This document shows positions 49,923 through 63,833 of a stretch of 64,000 bases of DNA, piece after piece. Source of the stretch: Auanema rhodensis (taxonomy: Eukaryota; Nematoda; Chromadorea; Rhabditida; Rhabditidae); contig OZ059899.1 of assembly GCA_964057225.1 (NCBI GenBank), positions 10,168,001-10,232,000 on the forward strand. Direction: 5' to 3'. Under the pieces are notes generated by a model. The model was not told the DNA's origin. It made no database searches and saw only the letters and a list, made by a program, of their open reading frames with translations. Position numbers and translations under genes: made by a program. Each line of letters starts with the position of its first letter. Positions within the stretch are counted from its first letter, which is position 1.

Positions 49923-52796
49923 TATATATTTTCCTGGAATTCGAAAACATTTGGGATGGAAATTAGAAAGAAAAGAACTAGTTTTTCCTATTTTAAAACA
50001 AACAAAAAAAAATAAAATGAAAAAGATTGTTAGATATCCAATTTAAACTTATACATTTACTTCGATAAAGAGCCTATTAGTTTGAAATTTTATGTCTTAC
50101 AGTTCTCCAACAGAACAGACTGATCCTGATTTCTCTATGATTACATAAAACTCTCGTTTGATATGAAAAAAGAAGAGGAATAACGTTTCCAGGATGTCAA
50201 TGATATCGAATCTAGTGATATTGTAAAAAAATGTAATGTCAGCTCCATAGGTTTTCTCTTAATTTCTCTCATCACAATTGTCTTAGTTTTTTTTCTCATA
50301 AGAGTTTCTGAAATCTTAGGTGAACAAGGCCGTATATATTTTTTTCTGGAATTCGAAAGCATTTGGGATGGAAATTAGAAAGAAAAGAACTAGTTTTTCC
50401 TACTTTAAAACAAACAATAAGAAATAAAATAAAAAAGATTGTTAGATATCCAATTTAAACTTATACATTTACTTCGATAAAGAGCCTATTAGTTTGAAAT
50501 TTTATGTCTTACAGTTCTCCAACAGAACAGACTGATCCTGATTTCTCTATGATTATATAAAACTCTCGTTTGATATAAAAAAAGAAGAGGAATAACGTTT
50601 CCAGGATGTCAATGATATCGAATCTAGTGATATTGTAGAAAAATGTAATGTCAGCTCCATAGGTTTTCTCTTAATTTCTCTCATCACAATTGTCTTAGTT
50701 TTTTTTCTCATAAGAGTTTCTGAAATCTTAGGTGAACAAGGCCGTATATATTTTTTTCTGGAATTCGAAAGCATTTGGGATGGAAATTAGAAAGAAAAGA
50801 ACTAGTTTTTCCTACTTTAAAACAAACAATAAGAAATAAAATAAAAAAGATTGTTAGATATCCAATTTAAACTTATACATTTACTTCGATAAAGAGCCTA
50901 TTAGTTTGAAATTTTATGTCTTACAGTTCTCCAACAGAACAGACTGATCCTGATTTCTCTATGATTACATAAAACTCTCGTTTGATATAAAAAAAGAAGA
51001 GGAATAACGTTTCCAGGATGTCAATGATATCGAATCTAGTGATATTGTAAAAAAATGTAATGTCAGCTCCATAGGTTTTCTCTTAATTTCTCTCATCACA
51101 ATTGTCTTAGTTTTTTTTCTTATAAGAGTTTCTGAAATTTTAGGTGAACAAGGCCGTATATATTTTTTTCTGGAATTCGAAAGCATTTGGGATGGAAATT
51201 AGAAAGAAAAGAACTAGTTTTTCCTATTTTAAAACAAACAAAAAAAAATAAAATGAAAAAGATTGTTAGATATCCAATTTAAACTTATACATTTACTTCG
51301 ATAAAGAGCCTATTAGTTTGAAATTTTATGTCTTACAGTTCTCCAACAGAACAGACTGATCCTGATTTCTCTATGATTACATAAAACTCTCGTTTGATAT
51401 AAAAAAAGAAGAGGAATAACGTTTCCAGGATGTCAATGATATCGAATCTAGTGATATTGTAAAAAAATGTAATGTCAGCTCCATAGGTTTTCTCTTAATT
51501 TCTCTCATCACAATTGTCTTAGTTTTTTTTCTTATAAGAGTTTCTGAAATTTTAGGTGAACAAGGCCGTATATATTTTTTTCTGGAATTCGAAAGCATTT
51601 GGGATGGAAATTAGAAAGAAAAGAACTAGTTTTTCCTACTTTAAAACAAACAATAAGAAATAAAATAAAAAAGATTGTTAGATATCCAATTTAAACTTAT
51701 ACATTTACTTCGATAAAGAGCCTATTAGTTTGAAATTTTATGTCTTACAGTTCTCCAACAGAACAGACTGATCCTGATTTCTCTATGATTACATAAAACT
51801 CTCGTTTGATATAAAAAAAGAAGAGGAATAACGTTTCCAGGATGTCAATGATATCGAATCTAGTGATATTGTAGAAAAATGTAATGTCAGCTCCATAGGT
51901 TTTCTCTTAATTTCTCTCATCACAATTGTCTTAGTTTTTTTCTCATAAGAGTTTCTGAAATCTTAGGTGAACAAGGCCGTATATATTTTTTTCTGGAATT
52001 CGAAAGCATTTGGGATGGAAATTAGAAAGAAAAGAACTAGTTTTTCCTATTTTAAAACAAACAAAAAAAAATAAAATGAAAAAGATTGTTAGATATCCAA
52101 TTTAAACTTATACATTTACTTCGATAAAGAGCCTATTAGTTTGAAATTTTATGTCTTACAGTTCTCCAACAGAACAGACTGATCCTGATTTCTCTATGAT
52201 TACATAAAACTCTCGTTTGATATAAAAAAAGAAGAGGAATAACGTTTCCAGGATGTCAATGATATCGAATCTAGTGATATTGTAGAAAAATGTAATGTCA
52301 GCTCCATAGGTTTTCTCTTAATTTCTCTCATCACAATTGTCTTAGTTTTTTTTCTCATTAGAGTTTCTGAAATCTTAGGTGAACAAGGCGGTATATATTT
52401 TTTTCTGGAATTCGAAAGCATTTGGGATGGATATTAGAAGGAAAAGAACTAGTTTTTCCTACTTTAAAACAAACAATAAGAAATAAAATGAAAAAGATTG
52501 TTAGATATCCAATTAAAACTTATACATTTACTTCGATAAAGAGCCTATTAGTTTGAAATTTTATGTCTTACAGTTCTCCGACAGAACAGACTGATCCTGA
52601 TTTCTCTATGATTATATAAAACTCTCGTTTGATATAAAAAAAGAAGAGGAATAACGTTTCCAGGATATCAATGATATCGAATCTAGTGATATTGTAGAAA
52701 AATGTAATGTCAGCTCCATAGTTTTTCTCTTAATTTCTCTCATCACAATAGTCTTATTTTTTTTTCATAAGAGTTTCTGAAATCCTAGTTGAACAA
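49923..52796 (+). repeat. Satellite, 7 monomers
   Basis: 2874 bp. The monomer order resembles the block after tRNA copy 9, including the AAGGCGGTATATA variant near 52385. No gene is seen. Confidence 0.95.
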
Positions 52797-52869
52797 GGCC
52801 GCGTGGCGCAATGGATAACGCGTCTGCCTACGGAGCAGAAGATTGTAGGTTCGAATCCTGCCGTGGTCG
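52797..52869 (+). tRNA. tRNA-Arg (ACG), copy 13
   Basis: Intact, GAAATCCTAG leader as in copy 10; T7 at 52874-52880; flank class CATTTCAC/TTTACAAAAATC. Confidence 0.96.
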
Positions 52870-53000
52870 TAAATTTTTTTCATTTCACTTGTCATTTACA
52901 AAAATCAAATTTATCTTCTTCAACGATTATTTTTGCAATGTGTCATAAAAATTTCACAGTTGAACAAAACGTTTTTTAAGAATTTTTTTTGTTGTCAACA

Positions 53001-55051
53001 TATATATTTTCCTGGAATTCGAAAGCATTTGGGATGGAAATTAGAAAGAAAAGAACTAGTTTTTCCTATTTTAAAACAAACAAAAAAAAATAAAATGAAA
53101 AAGATTGTTAGATATCCAATTTAAACTTATACATTTACTTCGATAAAGAGCCTATTAGTTTGAAATTTCATGTCTTACAGTTCTCCAACAGAACAGACTG
53201 ATCCTGATTTCTCTATGATTACATAAAACTCTCGTTTGATATAAAAAAAGAAGAGGAATAACGTTTCCAGGATGTCAATGATATCAAATCTAGTGATATT
53301 GTAAAAAAATGTAATGTCAGCTCCATAGGTTTTCTCTTAATTTCTCTCATCACAATTGTCTTAGTTTTTTTTCTCATAAGAGTTTCTGAAATTTTAGGTG
53401 AACAAGGCCGTATATATTTTTTTCTGGAATTCGAAAGCATTTGGGATGGAAATTAGAAAGAAAAGAACTAGTTTTTCCTACTTTAAAACAAACAATAAGA
53501 AATAAAATAAAAAAGATTGTTAGATATCCAATTTAAACTTATACATTTACTTCGATAAAGAGCCTATTAGTTTGAAATTTTATGTCTTACAGTTCTCCAA
53601 CAGAACAGACTGATCCTGATTTCTCTATGATTACATAAAACTCTTGTTTGATATAAAAAAAGAAGAGGAATAACGTTTCCAGGATGTCAATGATATCGAA
53701 TCTAGTGATATTGTAGAAAAATGTAATGTCAGCTCCATAGGTTTTCTCTTAATTTCTCTCATCACAATTGTCTTAGTTTTTTTTCTCATTAGAGTTTCTG
53801 AAATCTTAGGAGAACAAGGCCGTATATATTTTTTTCTGGAATTCGAAAGCATTTGGGATGGAAATTAGAAAGAAAAGAACTAGTTTTTCCTACTTTAAAA
53901 CAAACAATAAGAAATAAAATAAAAAAGATTGTTAGATATCCAATTTAAACTTATACATTTACTTCGATAAAGAGCCTATTAGTTTGAAATTTTATGTCTT
54001 ACAGTTCTCCAACAGAACAGACTGATCCTGATTTCTCTATGATTATATAAAACTCTCGTTTGATATAAAAAAAGAAGAGGAATAACGTTTCCAGGATGTC
54101 AATGATATCGAATCTAGTGATATTGTAGAAAAATGTAATGTCAGCTCCATAGGTTTTCTCTTAATTTCTCTCATCACAATTGTCTTAGTTTTTTTTCTCA
54201 TAAGAGTTTCTGAAATCTTAGGTGAACAAGGCCGTATATATTTTTTTCTGGAATTCGAAAACATTTGGGATGGAAATTAGAAAGAAAAGAACTAGTTTTT
54301 CCTACTTTAAAACAAACAATAAGAAATAAAATAAAAAAGATTGTTAGATATCCAATTTAAACTTATACATTTACTTCGATAAAGAGCCTATTAGTTTGAA
54401 ATTTTATGTCTTACAGTTCTCCAACAGAACAGACTGATCCTGATTTCTCTATGATTACATAAAACTCTCGTTTGATATACAAAAAGGAGAGGAATAACGT
54501 TTCCAGGATATCAATGATATCGAATCTAGTGATATTGTAGAAAAAATGTAATGTCAGCTTCATAGTTTTTCTCTTAATTTCTCTCATCACAATAGTCTTA
54601 TTTTTTTTTCATAAGAGTTTCTGAAATCTTAGTTGAACAAGGCCGTATATATTTTTTTTCTGGAATTCGAAAGCATTTGGGATGGATATTAGAAGGAAAA
54701 GAACTAGTTTTTCCTACTTTAAAACAAACAATAAGAAATAAAATAAAAAAGATTGTTAGATATCCAATTTAAACTTATACATTTACTTCGATAAAGAGCC
54801 TATTAGTTTGAAATTTTATGTCTTACAGTTCTCCAACAGAACAGACTGATCCTGATCTCTCTATGATTACATAAAACTCTCGTTTGATATACAAAAAGGA
54901 GAGGAATAACGTTTCCAGGATATCAATGATATCGAATCTAGTGATATTGTAGAAAAATGTAATGTCAGCTCCATAGTTTTTCTCTAAATTTCTCTCATCA
55001 CAATAGTCTTATTTTTTTTTCATAAGAGTTTCTGAAATCTTAGTTGAACAA
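53001..55051 (+). repeat. Satellite, 5 monomers
   Basis: 2051 bp. The first part (to about 54040) is a near copy of 43767-44806. The last two monomers are both of the pre-tRNA type (CACAATAGTC near 54590 and 55002), but the first of them is not followed by a tRNA. Confidence 0.94.
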
Positions 55052-55124
55052 GGCCGCGTGGCGCAATGGATAACGCGTCTGCCTACGGAGCAGAAGATTG
55101 TAGGTTCGAATCCTGCCGTGGTCG
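55052..55124 (+). tRNA. tRNA-Arg (ACG), copy 14
   Basis: Intact, GAAATCTTAG leader; T7 at 55129-55135; flank class CATTTGAC/TTTGCAAAAATC. Confidence 0.96.
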
Positions 55125-55255
55125 TAAATTTTTTTCATTTGACTTGTCATTTGCAAAAATCAAATTTATCTTCTTCAACGATTATTTTTGCAATGTGTCA
55201 TAAAAATTTCACAGTTGAACAAAACGTTTTTTAAGAATTTTTTTTGTTGTCAACA

Positions 55256-56484
55256 TATATATTTTCCTGGAATTCGAAAACATTTGGGATGGAAATTAGA
55301 AAGAAAAGAACTAGTTTTTCCTATTTTAAAACAAACAAAAAAAAATAAAATGAAAAAGATTGTTAGATATCCAATTTAAACTTATACATTTACTTCGATA
55401 AAGAGCCTATTAGTTTGAAATTTTATGTCTTACAGTTCTCCAACAGAACAGACTGATCCTGATTTCTCTATGATTACATAAAACTCTCGTTTGATATAAA
55501 AAATGAAGAGGAATAACGTTTCCAGGATGTCAATGATATCGAATCTAGTGATATTGTAAAAAAATATAATGTCAGCTCCATAGGTTTTCTCTTAATTTCT
55601 CTCATCACAATTGTCTTAGTTTTTTTTCTCATAAGAGTTTCTGAAATCTTAGGTGAACAAGGCCGTATATATTTTTTTCTGGAATTCGAAAGCATTTGGG
55701 ATGGAAATTAGAAAGAAAAGAACTAGTTTTTCCTACTTTAAAACAAACAATAAGAAATAAAATAAAAAAGATTGTTAGATATCCAATTTAAAGTTATACA
55801 TTTACTTCGATAAAGAGCCTATTAGTTTGAAATTTTATGTCTTACAGTTCTCCAACAGAACAGACTGATCCTGATTTCTCTATGATTACATAAAACTCTC
55901 GTTTGATATAAAAAAAGAAGAGGAATAACGTTTCCAGGATGTCAATGATATCGAATCTAGTGATATTGTAGAAAAATGTAATGTCAGCTCCATAGGTTTT
56001 CTCTTAATTTCTCTCATCACAATTGTCTTAGTTTTTTTTCTCATAAGAGTTTCTGAAATCTTAGGTGAACAAGGCCGTATATATTTTTTTCTGGAATTCG
56101 AAAGCATTTGGGATGGAAATTAGAAAGAAAAGAACTAGTTTTTCCTACTTTAAAACAAACAATAAGAAATAAAATAAAAAAGATTGTTAGATATCCAATT
56201 TAAAGTTATACATTTACTTCGATAAAGAGCCTATTAGTTTGAAATTTTATGTCTTACAGTTCTCCAACAGAACAGACTGATCCTGATTTCTCTATGATTA
56301 CATAAAACTCTCGTTTGATATAAAAAAAGAAGAGGAATAACGTTTCCAGAATGTCAATGATATCGAATCTAGTGATATTGTAGAAAAATGTAATGTCAGC
56401 TCCATAGGTTTTCTCTTAATTTCTCTCATCACAATTGTCTTAGTTTTTTTTCTCATAAGAGTTTCTGAAATCTTAGGTGAACAA
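55256..56484 (+). repeat. Satellite, 3 monomers
   Basis: 1229 bp. It carries a TTTAAAGTTATAC variant in two successive monomers. The last monomer before the tRNA is of the ordinary type (CCATAGGTTTTC), unlike most pre-tRNA monomers. Confidence 0.95.
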
Positions 56485-56557
56485 GGCCGCGTGGCGCAAT
56501 GGATAACGCGTCTGCCTACGGAGCAGAAGATTGTAGGTTCGAATCCTGCCGTGGTCG
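56485..56557 (+). tRNA. tRNA-Arg (ACG), copy 15
   Basis: Intact. Leader TTAGGTGAACAA from an ordinary monomer; T7 at 56562-56568. The third flank class (TTTACAAAAATTAAATTT, AACAAAAAGTTTTTTGAG) is shared with copies 16, 18 and 20. Confidence 0.96.
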
Positions 56558-56688
56558 TAAATTTTTTTCATTTCACTTGTCATTTACAAAAATTAAATTT
56601 ATCTTCTTCAACGATTATTTTTGCAATGTGTCATAAAAATTTCACAGTTGAACAAAAAGTTTTTTGAGAATTTTTTTTGTTGTCAACA

Positions 56689-57505
56689 TATATATTTTCC
56701 TGGAATTCGAAAGCATTTGGGATGGAAATTAGAAAGAAAAGAACTAGTTTTTCGTATTTTAAAACAAACAAAAAAAAATAAAATGAAAAAGATTGTTAGA
56801 TATCCAATTTAAACTTATACATTTACTTCGATAAAGAGCCTATTAGTTTGAAATTTTATGTCTTACAGTTCTCCAACAGAACAGACTGATCCTGATTTCT
56901 CTATGATTACATAAAACTCTCGTTTGATATACAAAAAGGAGAGCAATAACGTGTCCAGGATATCAATGATATCGAATCTAGTGATATTGTAGAAAAATGT
57001 AATGTCAGCTCCATAGGTTTTCTCTTAATTTCTCTCATCACAATTGTCTTAGTTTTTTTTCTCATAAGAGTTTCTGAAATCTTAGGTGAACAAGGCCGTA
57101 TATATTTTTTTCTGAAATTCGAAAGCATTTGGGATGGATATTAGAAGGAAAAGAACTAGTTTTTCCTACTTTAAAACAAACAATAAGAAATAAAATAAAA
57201 AAGATTGTTAGATATCCAATTTAAACTTATACATTTACTTTGATAAAGAGCCTATTAGTTTGAAATTTTATGTCTTACAGTTCTCCAACAGAACAGACTG
57301 ATCCTGATTTCTCTATGATTACATAAAACTCTCGTTTGATATAAAAAAAGAAGAGGAATAACGTTTCCAGGATGTCAATGATATCGAATCTAGTGATATT
57401 GTAGAAAAATGTAATGTCAGCTCCATAGGTTTTCTCTTAATTTCTCTCATCACAATTGTCTTAGTTTTTTTTCTCATAAGAGTTTCTGAAATCTTAGGTG
57501 AACAA
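56689..57505 (+). repeat. Satellite, 2 monomers
   Basis: 817 bp. The first monomer has AACGTGTCCAGGATATC; the second has CTTTGATAAAGAG. Confidence 0.95.
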
Positions 57506-57578
57506 GGCCGCGTGGCGCAATGGATAACGCGTCTGCCTACGGAGCAGAAGATTGTAGGTTCGAATCCTGCCGTGGTCG
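57506..57578 (+). tRNA. tRNA-Arg (ACG), copy 16
   Basis: Intact, TTAGGTGAACAA leader; T7 at 57583-57589; third flank class, with a private TTTTCGCAATG. Confidence 0.96.
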
Positions 57579-57709
57579 TAAATTTTTTTCATTTCACTTG
57601 TCATTTACAAAAATTAAATTTATCTTCTTCAACGATTATTTTCGCAATGTGTCATAAAAATTTCACAGTTGAACAAAAAGTTTTTTGAGAATTTTTTTTG
57701 TTGTCAACA

Positions 57710-58936
57710 TATATATTTTCCTGGAATTCGAAAGCATTTGGGATGGAAATTAGAAAGAAAAGAACTAGTTTTTCCTATTTTAAAACAAACAAAAAAAAAT
57801 AAAATGAAAAAGATTGTTAGATATCCAATTTAAACTTATACATTTACTTCGATAAAGAGCCTATTAGTTTGAAATTTTATGTCTTACAGTTCTCCAACAG
57901 AACAGACTGATCCTGATTTCTCTATGATTACATAAAACTCTCGTTTGATATACAAAAAGGAGAGGAATAACGTGTCCAGGATATCAATGATATCGAATCT
58001 AGTGATATTGTAGAAAAATGTAATGTCAGCTCCATAGGTTTTCTCTTAATTTCTCTCATCACAATTGTCTTAGTTTTTTTTCTCATAAGAGTTTCTGGAA
58101 TCTTAGGTGAACAAGGCCGTATATATTTTTTTCTGGAATTCGAAAGCATTTGGGATGGAAATTAGAAAGAAAAGAACTAGTTTTTCCTACTTTAAAACAA
58201 ACAATAAGAAATAAAATAAAAAAGATTGTTAGATATCCAATTTAAACTTATACATTTACTTCGATAAAGAGCCTATTAGTTTGAAATTTTATGTCTTACA
58301 GTTCTCCAACAGAACAGACTGATCCTGATTTCTCTATGATTATATAAAACTCTCGTTTGATATAAAAAAAGAAGAGGAATAACGTTTCCAGGATGTCAAT
58401 GATATCGAATCTAGTGATATTGTAAAAAAATGTAATGTCAGCTCCATAAGTTTTCTCTTAATTTCTCTCATCACAATTGTCTTAGTTTTTTTTCTCATAA
58501 GAGTTTCTGAAATCTTAGGTGAACAAGGCCGTATATATTTTTTTATGGAATTCGAAAGCATTTGGGATGGAAATTAGAAAGAAAAGAACTAGTTTTTCCT
58601 ACTTTAAAACATACAATAAGAAATAAAATAAAAAAGATTGTTAGATATCCAATTTAAACTTATACATTTACTTCGATAAAGAGCCTATTAGTTTGAAATT
58701 TTATGTCTTACAGTTCTCCAACAGAACAGACTGATCCTGATTTCTCTATGATTACATAAAACTCTCGTTTGATATACAAAAAGGAGAGGAATAACGTTTC
58801 CAGGATATCAATGATATCGAATCTAGTGATATTGTAGAAAAATGTAATGTCAGCTCCATAGTTTTTCTCTTAATTTCTCTCATCACAATAGTCTTATTTT
58901 TTTTTCATAAGAGTTTCTGAAATCTTAGTTGAACAA
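57710..58936 (+). repeat. Satellite, 3 monomers
   Basis: 1227 bp, including a monomer with CTCCATAAGTTTTC and TTTTTTATGGAATTCG that is repeated at 60790-61440. No gene is seen. Confidence 0.95.
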
Positions 58937-59009
58937 GGCCGCGTGGCGCAATGGATAACGCGTCTGCCTACGGAGCAGAAGATTGTAGGTTCGAATCCTG
59001 CCGTGGTCG
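58937..59009 (+). tRNA. tRNA-Arg (ACG), copy 17
   Basis: Intact, TTAGTTGAACAA leader; T7 at 59014-59020. A fourth, hybrid flank class (CATTTGAC with TTTACAAAAATC) is shared with copies 19 and 21. Confidence 0.96.
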
Positions 59010-59140
59010 TAAATTTTTTTCATTTGACTTGTCATTTACAAAAATCAAATTTATCTTCTTCAACGATTATTTTTGCAATGTGTCATAAAAATTTCACAGT
59101 TGAACAAAACGTTTTTTAAGAATTTTTTTTGTTGTCAACA

Positions 59141-59955
59141 TATATATTTTCCTGGAATTCGAAAGCATTTGGGATGGAAATTAGAAAGAAAAGAACTAGT
59201 TTTTCCTATTTTAAAACAAACAAAAAAAAATAAAATGAAAAAGATTGTTAGATATCCAATTTAAACTTATACATTTACTTCGATAAAGAGCCTATTAGTT
59301 TGAAATTTTATGTCTTACAGTTCTCCAACAGAACAGACTGATCCTGATTTCTCTATGATTACATAAAATTCTCGTTTGATATAAAAAAAGAAGAGGAATA
59401 ACGTTTCCAGGATGTCAATGATATCGAATCTAGTGATATTGTAGAAAAATGTAATGTCAGCTCCATAGGTTTTCTCTTAATTTCTCTCATCACAATTGTC
59501 TTAGTTTTTTTTCTCATAAGAGTTTCTGAAATCTTAGGTGAACAAGGCCGTATATATTTTTTTCTGGAATTCGAAAGCATTTGGGATGGAAATTAGAAAG
59601 AAAAGAACTAGTTTTTCCTACTTTAAAACAAACAATAAGAAATAAAATAAAAAAGATTGTTAGATATCCAATTTAAACTTATACATTTACTTCGATAAAG
59701 AGCCTATTAGTTTGAAATTTTATGTCTTACAGTTCTCCAACAGAACAGACTGATCCTGATTTCTCTATGATTACATAAAACTCTCGTTTGATATACAAAA
59801 AGGAGAGGAATAACGTTTCCAGGATATCAATGATATCGAATCTAGTGATATTGTAGAAAAATGTAATGTCAGCTCCATAGTTTTTCTCTAAATTTCTCTC
59901 ATCACAATAGTCTTATTTTTTTTTCATAAGAGTTTCTGAAATCTTAGTTGAACAA
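59141..59955 (+). repeat. Satellite, 2 monomers
   Basis: 815 bp: one ordinary monomer and one pre-tRNA type monomer. Confidence 0.95.
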
Positions 59956-60028
59956 GGCCGCGTGGCGCAATGGATAACGCGTCTGCCTACGGAGCAGAAG
60001 ATTGTAGGTTCGAATCCTGCCGTGGTCG
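59956..60028 (+). tRNA. tRNA-Arg (ACG), copy 18
   Basis: Intact, TTAGTTGAACAA leader; T7 at 60033-60039; third flank class. Confidence 0.96.
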
Positions 60029-60159
60029 TAAATTTTTTTCATTTCACTTGTCATTTACAAAAATTAAATTTATCTTCTTCAACGATTATTTTTGCAATGT
60101 GTCATAAAAATTTCACAGTTGAACAAAAAGTTTTTTGAGAATTTTTTTTGTTGTCAACA

Positions 60160-62207
60160 TATATATTTTCCTGGAATTCGAAAGCATTTGGGATGGAAAT
60201 TAGAAAGAAAAGAACTAGTTTTTCCTATTTTAAAACAAACAAAAAAAAATAAAATGAAAAAGATTGTTAGATATCCAATTTAAACTTATACATTTACTTC
60301 GATAAAGAGCCTATTAGTTTGAAATTTTATGTCTTACAGTTCTCCAACAGAACAGACTGATCCTGATTTCTCTATGATTACATAAAACTCTCGTTTGATA
60401 TACAAAAAGGAGAGGAATAACGTGTCCAGGATATCAATGATATCGAATCTAGTGATATTGTAGAAAAATGTAATGTCAGCTCCATAGGTTTTCTCTTAAT
60501 TTCTCTCATCACAATTGTCTTAGTTTTTTTTCTCATAAGAGTTTCTGAAATCTTAGGTGAACAAGGCCGTATATATTTTTTTCTGGAATTCGAAAGCATT
60601 TGGGATGGATATTAGAAGGAAAAGAACTAGTTTTTCCTACTTTAAAACAAACAATAAGAAATAAAATAAAAAAGATTGTTAGATATCCAATTTAAACTTA
60701 TACATTTACTTTGATAAAGAGCCTATTAGTTTGAAATTTTATGTCTTACAGTTCTCCAACAGAACAGACTGATCCTGATTTCTCTATGATTATATAAAAC
60801 TCTCGTTTGATATAAAAAAAGAAGAGGAATAACGTTTCCAGGATGTCAATGATATCGAATCTAGTGATATTGTAAAAAAATGTAATGTCAGCTCCATAAG
60901 TTTTCTCTTAATTTCTCTCATCACAATTGTCTTAGTTTTTTTTCTCATAAGAGTTTCTGAAATCTTAGGTGAACAAGGCCGTATATATTTTTTTATGGAA
61001 TTCGAAAGCATTTGGGATGGAAATTAGAAAGAAAAGAACTAGTTTTTCCTACTTTAAAACATACAATAAGAAATAAAATAAAAAAGATTGTTAGATATCC
61101 AATTTAAACTTATACATTTACTTTGATAAAGAGCCTATTAGTTTGAAATTTTATGTCTTACAGTTCTCCAACAGAACAGACTGATCCTGATTTCTCTATG
61201 ATTATATAAAACTCTCGTTTGATATAAAAAAAGAAGAGGAATAACGTTTCCAGGATGTCAATGATATCGAATCTAGTGATATTGTAAAAAATGTAATGTC
61301 AGCTCCATAAGTTTTCTCTTAATTTCTCTCATCACAATTGTCTTAGTTTTTTTTCTCATAAGAGTTTCTGAAATCTTAGGTGAACAAGGCCGTATATATT
61401 TTTTTATGGAATTCGAAAGCATTTGGGATGGAAATTAGAAAGAAAAGAACTAGTTTTTCCTACTTTAAAACATACAATAAGAAATAAAATAAAAAAGATT
61501 GTTAGATATCCAATTTAAACTTATACATTTACTTCGATAAAGAGCCTATTAGTTTGAAATTTTATGTCTTACAGTTCTCCAACAGAACAGACTGATCCTG
61601 ATTTCTCTATGATTACATAAAACTCTCGTTTGATATACAAAAAGGAGAGGAATAACGTTTCCAGGATATCAATGATATCGAATCTAGTGATATTGTAGAA
61701 AAATGTAATGTCAGCTCCATAGTTTTTCTCTTAATTTCTCTCATCACAATAGTCTTATTTTTTTTTCATAAGAGTTTCTGAAATCTTAGTTGAACAAGGC
61801 CGTATATATTTTTTTCTGGAATTCGAAAGCATTTGGGATGGATATTAGAAGGAAAAGAACTAGCTTTTCCTACTTTAAAACAAACAATAAGAAATAAAAT
61901 AAAAAAGATTGTTAGATATCCAATTTAAACTTATACATTTACTTCGATAAAGAGCCTATTAGTTTGAAATTTTATGTCTTACAGTTCTCCAACAGAACAG
62001 ACTGATCCTGATTTCTCTATGATTACATAAAACTCTCGTTTGATATACAAAAAGGAGAGGAATAACGTTTCCAGGATATCAATGATATCGAATCTAGTGA
62101 TATTGTAGAAAAATGTAATGTCAGCTCCATAGTTTTTCTCTAAATTTCTCTCATCACAATAGTCTTATTTTTTTTTCATAAGAGTTTCTGAAATCTTAGT
62201 TGAACAA
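60160..62207 (+). repeat. Satellite, 5 monomers
   Basis: 2048 bp. The CTCCATAAGTTTTC monomer is duplicated in tandem (about 60790 and 61200). The block ends with two successive pre-tRNA type monomers. Confidence 0.95.
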
Positions 62208-62279
62208 GGCCGCGTGGCGCAATGGATAACGCGTCTGCCTACGGAGCAGAAGATTGTAGGTTCGAATCCTGCCGTGTCG
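62208..62279 (+). pseudogene. tRNA-Arg (ACG), copy 19, one-base deletion in acceptor stem
   Basis: 72 nt. The 3' acceptor strand reads CGTGTCG instead of CGTGGTCG, losing one of G69/G70. This shifts the register and removes acceptor pairing or the normal discriminator position. A and B boxes and T7 (62284-62290) are intact, so transcription could still occur, but the product should fold and mature poorly. It is the only length-changed tRNA of the 21. Confidence 0.85.
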
Positions 62280-62410
62280 TAAATTTTTTTCATTTGACTT
62301 GTCATTTACAAAAATCAAATTTATCTTCTTCAACGATTATTTTTGCAATGTGTCATAAAAATTTCACAGTTGAACAAAACGTTTTTTAAGAATTTTTTTT
62401 GTTGTCAACA

Positions 62411-62815
62411 TATATATTTTCCTGGAATTCGAAAGCATTTGGGATGGAAATTAGAAAGAAAAGAACTAGTTTTTCCTATTTTAAAACAAACAAAAAAAAA
62501 TAAAATGAAAAAGATTGTTAGATATCCAATTTAAACTTATACATTTACTTCGATAAAGAGCCTATTAGTTTGAAATTTTATGTCTTACAGTTCTCCAACA
62601 GAACAGACTGATCCTGATTTCTCTATGATTACATAAAATTCTCGTTTGATATAAAAAAAGAAGAGGAATAACGTTTCCAGGATGTCAATGATATCGAATC
62701 TAGTGATATTGTAAAAAAATGTAATGTCAGCTCCATAGGTTTTCTCTTAATTTCTCTCATCACAATTGTCTTAGTTTTTTTTCTCATAAGAGTTCCTGAA
62801 ATCTTAGGTGAACAA
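62411..62815 (+). repeat. Satellite, single monomer between two tRNAs
   Basis: 405 bp. This is the minimum spacing in the array (tRNA to tRNA 608 bp, n = 0). Confidence 0.95.
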
Positions 62816-62888
62816 GGCCGCGTGGCGCAATGGATAACGCGTCTGCCTACGGAGCAGAAGATTGTAGGTTCGAATCCTGCCGTGGTCG
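62816..62888 (+). tRNA. tRNA-Arg (ACG), copy 20
   Basis: Intact, TTAGGTGAACAA leader from an ordinary monomer with AGAGTTCCTG; T7 at 62893-62899; third flank class. Confidence 0.96.
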
Positions 62889-63019
62889 TAAATTTTTTTC
62901 ATTTCACTTGTCATTTACAAAAATTAAATTTATCTTCTTCAACGATTATTTTTGCAATGTGTCATAAAAATTTCACAGTTGAACAAAAAGTTTTTTGAGA
63001 ATTTTTTTTGTTGTCAACA

Positions 63020-63833
63020 TATATATTTTCCTGGAATTCGAAAGCATTTGGGATGGAAATTAGAAAGAAAAGAACTAGTTTTTCCTATTTTAAAACAAAC
63101 AAAAAAAATAAAATGAAAAAGATTGTTAGATATCCAATTTAAACTTATACATTTACTTCGATAAAGAGCCTATTAGTTTGAAATTTTATGTCTTACAGTT
63201 CTCCAACAGAACAGACTGATCCTGATTTCTCTATGATTACATAAAACTCTCGTTTGATATACAAAAAGGAGAGGAATAACGTGTCCAGGATATCAATGAT
63301 ATCGAATCTAGTGATATTGTAGAAAAATGTAATGTCAGCTCCATAGGTTTTCTCTTAATTTCTCTCATTACAATTGTCTTAGTTTTTTTTCTCATAAGAG
63401 TTTCTGAAATCTTAGGTGAACAAGGCCGTATATATTTTTTTCTGGAATTCGAAAGCATTTGGGATGGAAATTAGAAAGAAAAGAACTAGTTTTTCCTACT
63501 TTAAAACAAACAATAAGAAATAAAATAAAAAAGATTGTTAGATATCCAATTTAAACTTATACATTTACTTCGATAAAGAGCCTATTAGTTTGAAATTTTA
63601 TGTCTTACAGTTCTCCAACAGAACAGACTGATCCTGATTTCTCTATGATTACATAAAACTCTCGTTTGATATACAAAAAGGAGAGGAATAACGTTTCCAG
63701 GATATCAATGATATCGAATCTAGTGATATTGTAGAAAAATGTAATGTCAGCTCCATAGTTTTTCTCTAAATTTCTCTCATCACAATAGTCTTATTTTTTT
63801 TTCATAAGAGTTTCTGAAATCTTAGTTGAACAA
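63020..63833 (+). repeat. Satellite, 2 monomers
   Basis: 814 bp: an AACGTGTCCAGG monomer then a pre-tRNA type monomer. Confidence 0.95.
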
